From Holophagales bacterium UBA2201 (GTDB lineage Bacteria; Acidobacteriota; Thermoanaerobaculia; UBA2201): a stretch of 6,382 nucleotides of DNA. This document shows positions 1 to 6,167 of this stretch, piece by piece. The translations under genes and the position numbers were made by a program. The stretch is from positions 61,717 through 68,098 of the forward strand of contig DCUZ01000044.1 of assembly GCA_002327305.1 (NCBI GenBank), written 5' to 3'. The notes beneath the pieces were generated by a model. The model ran no database searches and was not told the origin of the DNA. It saw nothing but the letters and a program-made list of their open reading frames with translations. Every line of letters begins with the position of its first letter. Position 1 is the first letter of the stretch.

Positions 1-593
1 CTCGAGGCGATGCAGGAGCGGCAGGTGACCCTGGGGGAGACCACCCACCCCCTCCCCCGCCCCTTCCTGGTCCTGGCGACGCAGAACCCCATCGAGCAGG
101 AGGGGACCTATCCCCTCCCCGAGGCGCAGGTGGACCGGTTCATGCTGAAACTTTCCATCACCTACCCGACGCGGGAGGAGGAGCTGGAGATCCTGGACCG
201 CGTGGCCTTCACCGACCTCCCCGAGCCCGCCGCCGTCGTCACCCCCGAGCAGATGATCGAGGCGCAACAGGCGGTGCGGACGGTCTATGTGGACGAGCGG
301 GTCAAGAAGTATATCGTCGGCCTGGTCCACTGCACGCGCCGCCCCGGCGAGTTCGGACTGAAACTGGAGGGGCTCATCCGGTTCGGCGCCTCCCCGCGCG
401 CCTCCATCTACCTGACCAAGGCGGCGCAGGCCTTCGCCTTCCTCCGCCACCGCGCCTACGTCACCCCCGAGGACGTCAAGGCCATCGGCCCCGACGTCCT
501 GCGCCACCGCATCCTCCTCTCGTACGAGGCCGAGGCCGAGGGGATCGGCGTGGAGGAGATCGTGCGGCAGGTCTTCGACGCGGTGGAGGCCCC

Positions 594-597
<4 letters not shown>
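1..597 (+). CDS. moxR: MoxR-family AAA+ ATPase, C-terminal part (5' end outside window)
   Basis: The reading frame is already open at base 1 (Leu-Glu-Ala before the first Met), so this is the last 198 codons of a longer gene; a full MoxR protein is usually about 310-340 residues. The Walker A and B motifs lie upstream of the window. What is visible is the sensor-1 stretch with ATQNP (residues 26-30 of the fragment), the family signature EQEGTYPLPEAQVDRF (32-47), the sensor-2 motif GASPRAS (129-135, Arg133) and the C-terminal helical lid with YVTPEDVK and VLRHRI. MoxR ATPases are chaperone-like AAA+ proteins encoded next to VWA proteins, which are thought to be their partners. The stop codon overlaps the GTG start of the DUF58 gene (GTGA), which supports co-translation. 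Family assignment is firm; the client is unknown. Confidence 0.95.
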
Positions 598-1481
<884 letters not shown>

Positions 1482-1488
1482 GGGAGCC

Positions 1489-2388
1489 ATGAAAAACGCC
1501 GTTATCCTTCTGTTGAGCGCTCTGGTCTTGGCGGCCTGCAGGCCCGCCTCCGAATCGGCCGTCCCGGCATCGGTCCTGCTGGAGACCGCCGGCACCCTGG
1601 CCGAGCGGGGCTTCCCCGCCCAGGCGCGGGAGATGTTTCTCCAGGTCCTCTCCGCTCCGGGAATCGCCTCGGAGGAGCGGGCCAACGCGGCCTATCTCCT
1701 GGCCGAATTGGAGATGAACAAACTGGGCGACCCCGCCGGCGCTTATTCGCACTACCTCCTCGCCCAGGCCCTGGGGCCGTCGGAGAGCGCCAAGGGCGCC
1801 GTGCAGACCGGGATGGTGGCCGCCCTCGAGCGGGCCGGCCGGTCGCTGGCGGCGGCGGACCTCCTCAAGGACTCCACCGCCCTCGTTCCCGAGGCGCGGC
1901 CGGCGGGCGGGAAGACGCTGGCCACCATCGGGGGGAGGCCGGTCACCGAAGCCGAGGTCAAGGCCGCTCTCGACGCCTACCCGGAACCCGTCAAGGGGCA
2001 GTTCAAGGGCGACGAAGGCCTGCGCAACTTCGCCCGGCAGTATGTCGCCATGCAGGTGGTCCTCGAGGCGGCGCGGCGGGCGGGGCTGGACCGGGACGCC
2101 AAGGTGCGGCAGCGCCTGCAGGTCCTGGAGGAGGACCTCCTCAAGTCGGTCTATCTGGAGCGGGAGGTGGCGGGCAAGGCGGCGGCGACCGAGTCCGACG
2201 CCCGCGCCTGGTACGAGGCCAACAAGGAGAGGTTCAAGGACCCCGAGGACCAGACGGAGACGCCGTTCGAAAAGGTGAAGGAAGTGTGCCTCAACCAGGC
2301 GCGCCAGGAGAAGCAGGGCGTTTTGATCGACCAGGCCATCGAACGCCTGCTCAAGGCCGCGGACGCGAAGTTCACGGATGCGCCTTAG
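1489..2388 (+). CDS. Lipoprotein with TPR-like N-half and parvulin-less SurA/PpiC-like chaperone domain
   Basis: The 299-residue product begins with a lipoprotein signal peptide: Lys2, a hydrophobic run, and lipobox LAAC with Cys17 as the lipidated residue; Arg at +2 gives no Asp inner-membrane retention signal. Residues about 25-130 are alanine-rich helices with TPR-like spacing. Residues about 143-250 match the SurA_N/PpiC chaperone pattern: ATIGGRPVTEAEV, a long helical stretch with LEAARRAGLDRDAKVRQRL, and WYEANKERFKDPED. In SurA, PrsA and PpiC proteins a parvulin isomerase domain of about 90 residues would follow. Here the chain passes within about 10 residues to the closing helix (PFEKVKEVCLNQARQEKQ, 259-276), so the isomerase domain is absent. 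The likely role is a periplasmic holdase, membrane-anchored and serving the Bat complex. The domain reading is by eye; the family could also be described simply as a TPR lipoprotein. Confidence 0.8.
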   Translation: MKNAVILLLSALVLAACRPASESAVPASVLLETAGTLAERGFPAQAREMFLQVLSAPGIASEERANAAYLLAELEMNKLGDPAGAYSHYLLAQALGPSESAKGAVQTGMVAALERAGRSLAAADLLKDSTALVPEARPAGGKTLATIGGRPVTEAEVKAALDAYPEPVKGQFKGDEGLRNFARQYVAMQVVLEAARRAGLDRDAKVRQRLQVLEEDLLKSVYLEREVAGKAAATESDARAWYEANKERFKDPEDQTETPFEKVKEVCLNQARQEKQGVLIDQAIERLLKAADAKFTDAP

Positions 2389-3286
2389 CATCGCCCTCCT
2401 GCTGACTCTGGTCTCCCTTCCCGCCCTCGCCGCGGTGGGGGTGGAGGAGCGGTTCAGCCGGAGTTCCATCACCGTGGGGGACGTCGTGGAGTTCACCCTC
2501 ACGGTGACCCTCCCCGCCGGGACCGAGGCGAAGGACCTGCCCGGCGGCCTCCTCCTGGGGGCCTTCGAGATCAAGGACTACGACCCGGGCCGATGGGAGA
2601 CCCGGGGCGGGGAGCAGACCCTGACCCAGCGCTTCACCCTCTCCACCTACAGCATCGGGACCTTCTTCGCCGCCCCGTGGCAGTTGAAGTACAGGGAGGG
2701 GGAGAACGAGGTGACGCTCGACGTCCCCGCCGTCCCGCTCGCGGTGGTCTCGGTCCTGGCCGGAACGGAGGAGAAGCCGCGCGACATCAAGAAGCCCTTC
2801 GAAATCCCCCGCGGAGGGCTCCCCTGGTGGGCGTGGACCGCCATCGCCGCGGGCGCCCTCGCCCTCGCGGGCGCGGCCTGGCGGCGGTGGCGGCGGCGGC
2901 GCGGCGCCGGGGCGGCGGCCGCCCCTCCCCTTCCCCCCGACATCCGCGCCCTCCAGGCCCTGGAAGCGCTGGAGCGCCAGCACTGCATGGAGAAGGGGGA
3001 GGCCAAACGCCACTATGTCGCCCTCGGGGAGATCTTCAAGGATTACGCCGCCGGGCGCTGGGGCGTGGACACCCTGGACAAGACCGCCACCGAATTGTGG
3101 GCGATCATCAAAGATCTGCCCCTCGAGCGGGGTCTGCAGATGCGATTGAAAACCTTCCTGGACACCGGCGACCTGGTGAAGTTCGCCAAACACCTCCCCC
3201 CCGCGGAGCGGGGACGGGAGGACCTGACCCTGCTGAGGGAAACGGTCGAGACGACGCGGGAGGAACCCCATGTTCCGGTTCCATGA
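2378..3286 (+). CDS. BatD/DUF4381-like single-pass membrane protein
   Basis: The start is ATG 2378, overlapping the upstream gene by 11 nt; no strong ribosome-binding site is seen, so translational coupling is likely. The 302-residue protein has a Sec signal peptide (MRLSIALLLTLVSLPALAA, residues 1-19), then a beta-rich periplasmic domain (about 20-128) beginning with SRSSITVGDVVEFTLTV, the opening-strand pattern of BatD-type immunoglobulin-like domains. A proline- and lysine-containing linker leads to one membrane helix (about 149-167, WWAWTAIAAGALALAGAAW) closed by an Arg/Trp-rich stop-transfer. The cytoplasmic tail (about 185-295) is helical, with HYVALGEIFKDYAAGRWG and DTLDKTATELWAII, resembling the C-terminal part of DUF4381 proteins. 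A protein of this layout commonly sits between DUF58 and BatA in Bat operons. It may link the periplasmic VWA proteins to cytoplasmic MoxR/DUF58; that is inference. Confidence 0.8.
   Translation: MRLSIALLLTLVSLPALAAVGVEERFSRSSITVGDVVEFTLTVTLPAGTEAKDLPGGLLLGAFEIKDYDPGRWETRGGEQTLTQRFTLSTYSIGTFFAAPWQLKYREGENEVTLDVPAVPLAVVSVLAGTEEKPRDIKKPFEIPRGGLPWWAWTAIAAGALALAGAAWRRWRRRRGAGAAAAPPLPPDIRALQALEALERQHCMEKGEAKRHYVALGEIFKDYAAGRWGVDTLDKTATELWAIIKDLPLERGLQMRLKTFLDTGDLVKFAKHLPPAERGREDLTLLRETVETTREEPHVPVP
3258..3264 (+). promoter_or_regulatory. Ribosome-binding site for batA
   Basis: GGGAGGA lies 5 nt before ATG 3270. It is inside the end of the upstream gene and fixes the batA start, giving a 17-nt overlap between the two genes. 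Confidence 0.75.
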
Positions 3287-4250
3287 GCCCCTCTATTTCC
3301 TCCTTCTGACCGTCCCGGCCGCCTGGCTCTGGCTGAGGGCCCGCCGCCGCGCGGCCTTCGGCGCCTCCACCGGCGGCGCCCTGGCCGGCCTCCCCCCCAC
3401 CTGGCGGGTGCGTCTCCTGGCGGTCCTCCCGTGGGTCTGGGCGATCGGGATGGTCCTGCTCGTCCTGGCCCTCGGGCGCCCCCGCATGGGCCACTCCTAC
3501 CGGGAGCAGGTGACGCGCGGCGTGGACATCATGCTGGTGGTGGACTGCTCCGGCTCCATGGCCTCGGAGGACTTCAAGCCGCGCAACCGCCTCTGGGTGG
3601 CCAAGGACGTGGTCAAGGACTTCATCCAGCGCCGCCCCGACGACCGCCTCGGGCTCGTGGTCTTCGCCGGACAGGCCTTCACCCAATGCCCCCTGACCCT
3701 CGACCACGGCGTCCTCCTCTCCTTCGTGGACCGGGTGGAACTGGGGATGATCGAGGACGGCACGGCCATCGGCAACGCCCTCGCCACGGCCGTGGACCGC
3801 CTGCGCCGCTCCGACGCCAAGAGCCGCATCGTGGTCCTCCTCACCGACGGGCAGAACAACCGCGGCGAGGTGGCCCCCCCCACCGCCGCCGAGATCGCGA
3901 AGACCTTCGGCGTGAAGGTCTACACCGTGGGGGTGGGGACGCGCGGGTTCGCCATGATGCCGGTGGACGACCCCGTCTTCGGCAAGCGCTATGTGCAGAC
4001 GCAGGTGAACATCGACGAGGAGACGCTGGAGGCGGTGGCGCGGAAAACGGGGGGCCGGTACTTCCGCGCCACCGACGCGGAGAAACTGAAGGAGATCTAC
4101 GGCACCATCGACCAGTTGGAGAAGACCGAGGTGAAGACCCGCGAGCGGACCGACTGGACCGACCGGTTCGCCTGGTTCCTCATCCCCGGCTTGGCCCTTC
4201 TCCTCGCCGCGGCGTTCGTCGAGGCCGCCCTCCTGGGGAGGTTGCCGTAA
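3270..4250 (+). CDS. batA: BatA-like VWA domain membrane protein
   Basis: This 326-residue protein has the standard BatA architecture: a short N-terminus (FRFHEPLYFLLL), membrane helix 1 (about 8-22), an Arg-rich cytoplasmic loop (WLRARRRAAF), helix 2 (about 50-68, ending LALGRPRMG), a VWA domain (about 85-285) and a C-terminal helix (about 299-318). By the positive-inside rule the VWA domain faces the periplasm. The MIDAS is complete: DCSGSM (Asp92, Ser94, Ser96), Thr165 in EDGTAIG, and Asp193 in LLTDGQNNRG. The stretch FAGQAFTQCPLTLD (132-145) is shared with BatB and typical of the pair. Such VWA domains bind partner proteins through a divalent metal. It overlaps the upstream gene by 17 nt and shares one base with batB (TAATG). 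Confidence 0.93.
   Translation: MFRFHEPLYFLLLTVPAAWLWLRARRRAAFGASTGGALAGLPPTWRVRLLAVLPWVWAIGMVLLVLALGRPRMGHSYREQVTRGVDIMLVVDCSGSMASEDFKPRNRLWVAKDVVKDFIQRRPDDRLGLVVFAGQAFTQCPLTLDHGVLLSFVDRVELGMIEDGTAIGNALATAVDRLRRSDAKSRIVVLLTDGQNNRGEVAPPTAAEIAKTFGVKVYTVGVGTRGFAMMPVDDPVFGKRYVQTQVNIDEETLEAVARKTGGRYFRATDAEKLKEIYGTIDQLEKTEVKTRERTDWTDRFAWFLIPGLALLLAAAFVEAALLGRLP
4235..4241 (+). promoter_or_regulatory. Ribosome-binding site for batB
   Basis: GGGGAGG lies 8 nt before ATG 4250 and selects that codon as the start. The same frame stays open for a long way upstream (back to about 3431), but that stretch is the out-of-frame interior of batA and encodes only Arg/Pro/Gly-rich nonsense. Confidence 0.75.
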
Positions 4251-5341
4251 TGGCCGCCACCGTCGCCGCCGGCCTCGCCGCCTTCCTCACCGCCGCCGCC
4301 CTGGCGCTGGGGTTCCTCCTCCACCATTCCGGCGCCCTCCGTTTCGCCAACGACGCGGCGGTTCCGGCCCTCCTGCTCGGCCCCCTCCTGGCGGGCCTCC
4401 TCCTCTGGAAGCGCAAGCGCGACCGCCGGGCCCTGGCCAGGATGGGGACCGAGGCCAACGTCGCGCCCCTCCTGCCGCCCGCGGTCCCGGGCCTGCGCCT
4501 CCTGGCCGAGACCGCCGCGGTGTGCGCCGTCCTCTTCGCCGCCCTGGCCCTGATGGGGCCGCAGATGGGGGCTTCCACGGAGACGGTGAAGCGCACCGGC
4601 CTCGATATCTTTTTCGCCGTGGACACCTCCAGGAGCATGGACGCCGACGACCTCCAGCCCACCCGGCTGAAGCGGGCCGTGATGGAATTGGAGGACTTCC
4701 TCGACGCCCTCGAAGGCAACCGCGCGGGGCTCATCGCCTTCGCGGGCGACGCCTTCGTCGAGTGCCCGCTGACGCTGGATTACGGGGCGGTGAAGATCTT
4801 CCTGGAGGTCCTCGACACCGGCCTCATCGCCGTCCCCGGCACCGACCTGGGCCGGGCCATCGACGCCGCCCGGAAGGGGTTCGGCGCCGACGAACGGAAG
4901 GGGAAGGTGCTCATCCTCCTCACCGACGGCGAGGACCACGGCGGGGGGGCGGAGGCGGCGGCCAAGGCGGCCGCCTCCGAGGGGGTGGTGATCTACACCA
5001 TCGGCATCGGCTCCACCCAGGGGGCGGTCATCCCCGTGCGCAACGACCGGGGGGAGATCACGGGGTACAAAAAGGACCAGGAGGGCAGGGTGGTCACCAG
5101 CCGCCTCGACGAGCAACTGCTCCAGAAGGTCGCCCTCACGACGGGCGGGAAGTACTACCGCTCCACCACCGGGCGGATGGAACTGCGCCGCATCTTCGAC
5201 GACATCCTCAAGATGGAGAAGAAGGACCTCGGGAGCGCCCAGATCACCCGCTACGAGAGCCGGTACCAGTACGTTCTCCTGCCGGCGTTCCTCCTTTTCG
5301 CGCTGGCGGCGTTCGCATCGCTGGCCTGGAGGAAACAATGA
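4250..5341 (+). CDS. batB: BatB-like VWA domain membrane protein
   Basis: The 363-residue product begins at ATG 4250, whose A is the last base of the batA stop. It carries an N-terminal helix (about 4-24), a helix at 36-53 followed by KRKRDRR, a helix at 82-102 (ending LALMGPQMG), a VWA domain (about 117-325) and a C-terminal helix (338-358). The MIDAS is complete: DTSRSM (Asp125, Ser127, Ser129), Thr198 in PGTDLG, and Asp226 in LLTDGEDHGG. FAGDAFVECPLTLDYGA (164-180) parallels BatA. The canonical BatB start would be near LRFAND (residues 30-35), so the first helix is an N-terminal extension. The VWA domain is predicted periplasmic, beside BatA. The stop overlaps the batC start (ATGA). Confidence 0.93.
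   Translation: MAATVAAGLAAFLTAAALALGFLLHHSGALRFANDAAVPALLLGPLLAGLLLWKRKRDRRALARMGTEANVAPLLPPAVPGLRLLAETAAVCAVLFAALALMGPQMGASTETVKRTGLDIFFAVDTSRSMDADDLQPTRLKRAVMELEDFLDALEGNRAGLIAFAGDAFVECPLTLDYGAVKIFLEVLDTGLIAVPGTDLGRAIDAARKGFGADERKGKVLILLTDGEDHGGGAEAAAKAAASEGVVIYTIGIGSTQGAVIPVRNDRGEITGYKKDQEGRVVTSRLDEQLLQKVALTTGGKYYRSTTGRMELRRIFDDILKMEKKDLGSAQITRYESRYQYVLLPAFLLFALAAFASLAWRKQ
5328..5332 (+). promoter_or_regulatory. Ribosome-binding site fixing the batC start
   Basis: GGAGG lies 5 nt before ATG 5338, inside the last codons of batB. It makes ATG 5338 the real start, so the repeat arrays that follow are translated rather than lying in a leader. Confidence 0.8.
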
Positions 5342-6165
5342 AGCAAGTTTCGAGTTTCGAGTTTCGAGTTTCGAGTTCACAAACCGGACCGTCGTGCGGG
5401 GGCAACTCGCAACTCGCAACTCGCAACTCGCAACTGGGGGTCAAATCACCGTTATTAGCGATCCTGCTGCTGGCAGCGGCGGCAGCCCTCCCCGCCGATT
5501 CGGCCCGCTCGGTCGTCTCGGAGGGGAACGCGCTCTACTCGAAGGGCAAGCACGAGGCCGCCCTGCAGAAATACACGCGGGCGCAGGCCCTCCTCCCCAA
5601 CAGTCCGCTCCTGTCCTACAACATGGGCAACGTCTATTTCCGCCAGAAGGATTACGACAAGGCCGTTGAGGCCTACGGCCGGGCGGCGCAGGCCCCCGAC
5701 AAGGCCCTCGCCGGGGCGGCCTATTTCAATGCCGGCAATGCCCAATTCGCCAAGGAGGACTACCTCCAGGCCATTGAGATGTACAAGCAGGCCCTGCAAT
5801 TGGACCCCGAAGACCGCGACGCCAAGGCCAACATCGAACTCGCCCGCCGGAAATTGAAGGAGCAGACCAAGCCGCAGCAGCAAGAGCAGCAGCAGCAACA
5901 GCAGGATCAACGGCAGGATCAACAACAGCAACAGCAGGCGCAGCAGGAACAGGACCAGGGGGAGGAGCAGAAACCCCGGCCCAAGCCGGGCGAAGAAAAG
6001 AAGGACGATGACTCCCGGCCGGCGGGCCCGGACAGGAAGGACGAACTCTCCCCGGAGGAAGCGGAACGCATCCTCCAGGCCCTCCAGAAGAAGGACAAGG
6101 ACGAGCAGAAGAAGCAGAAGGAAAAGATGCCGGTCTCCGGCACCCGCGGGGGGCAGGATTGGTGA
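5338..6165 (+). CDS. batC: BatC-like TPR protein with Gln-rich tail and repeat-derived N-terminal insert
   Basis: This 275-residue protein starts at ATG 5338, overlapping batB by 4 nt, behind a good GGAGG. Residues about 3-35 are encoded by heptamer repeats and the spacer between them (VSSFEFR and NSQLATR patterns) and look foreign. The Sec signal core follows (KSPLLAILLLAAAAALPADSA, about 36-56). Three TPR units lie at about 59-90, 91-121 and 127-158, the last two with clear NMGNVYFRQKDYDKAVEAYG and NAGNAQFAKEDYLQAIEMY patterns. A charged linker and a Gln-rich stretch (180-207) precede the conserved BatC ending: LSPEEAERILQALQ and a terminal QDW, close to the family's usual KDW. It should be exported and bind the BatA/BatB complex. 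Without the insert the length would be about 241 residues. Confidence 0.92.
   Translation: MKQVSSFEFRVSSSQTGPSCGGNSQLATRNSQLGVKSPLLAILLLAAAAALPADSARSVVSEGNALYSKGKHEAALQKYTRAQALLPNSPLLSYNMGNVYFRQKDYDKAVEAYGRAAQAPDKALAGAAYFNAGNAQFAKEDYLQAIEMYKQALQLDPEDRDAKANIELARRKLKEQTKPQQQEQQQQQQDQRQDQQQQQQAQQEQDQGEEQKPRPKPGEEKKDDDSRPAGPDRKDELSPEEAERILQALQKKDKDEQKKQKEKMPVSGTRGGQDW
5345..5379 (+). repeat. GAGTTTC heptamer tandem array (left arm)
   Basis: Five consecutive 7-bp units: a first unit AAGTTTC, three exact GAGTTTC (5352-5372), and a last degenerate GAGTTCA. It starts 7 nt after the first base of the batC start codon and is translated as a 7-residue peptide repeat, VSSFEFR then VSSS. The G+C content is far below the surroundings. 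Confidence 0.95.
5346..5435 (+). other. Long imperfect inverted repeat / predicted mRNA hairpin at the batC 5' end
   Basis: The left arm 5346-5377 and right arm 5404-5435 are both 32 nt and align antiparallel with 28 complementary positions. The four mismatches are evenly spaced, one per heptamer (T opposite C where GAGTTTC faces GCAACTC). The intervening loop, 5378-5403, is 26 nt and GC-rich. In the transcript this stem would start 8 nt after the A of the start codon. No U-run follows, so it is not an intrinsic terminator. Complementarity is read directly; any effect on translation is inference. Confidence 0.85.
5403..5435 (+). repeat. CAACTCG heptamer tandem array (right arm)
   Basis: Four exact CAACTCG units (5403-5430) plus a five-base partial unit (5431-5435). 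It encodes the 7-residue repeat NSQLATR then NSQL. Read on the - strand the unit is GAGTTGC, one base different from the left-arm unit GAGTTTC, so the two arrays are related and oppositely oriented. Confidence 0.95.
5875..5958 (+). repeat. CAG/CAA-rich low-complexity tract (Gln-rich segment of BatC)
   Basis: Of 28 codons, 21 encode Gln, mixed CAG and CAA with interspersed Glu, Asp, Arg and Ala. A short direct repeat (CAGGATCAA, 12-bp period) lies at about 5901-5921. Gln-rich linkers at this place are common in BatC proteins, and the mixed codons argue that the amino acid, not the DNA repeat, is what is maintained. Confidence 0.85.
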
Positions 6166-6167
6166 GG

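Noticed and set aside
4522..5337. Upstream in-frame extension of batC
   Set aside because: It overlaps the interior of batB, is Arg/Gly/Pro-rich without domains, and the GGAGG-ATG at 5328-5340 marks the real start.
4097..5419. Long open frame on the - strand opposite batA/batB
   Set aside because: Same reason: composition-driven antisense frame, with its start region lying in the heptamer repeats.
5345..5435. CRISPR array
   Set aside because: The repeats are contiguous 7-mers with no unique spacers between units.
5346..5460. Intrinsic terminator between batB and batC
   Set aside because: A long stem exists but it is followed by GGGGGTCAAATC rather than a T-run, and it lies inside a translated gene.
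5443..5460. Two adjacent TTA Leu codons at the start of the batC signal core as a regulatory rare-codon site
   Set aside because: TTA is conspicuous in this GC-rich window, but two codons alone do not support a regulatory claim; AT-rich codons are common near gene starts.
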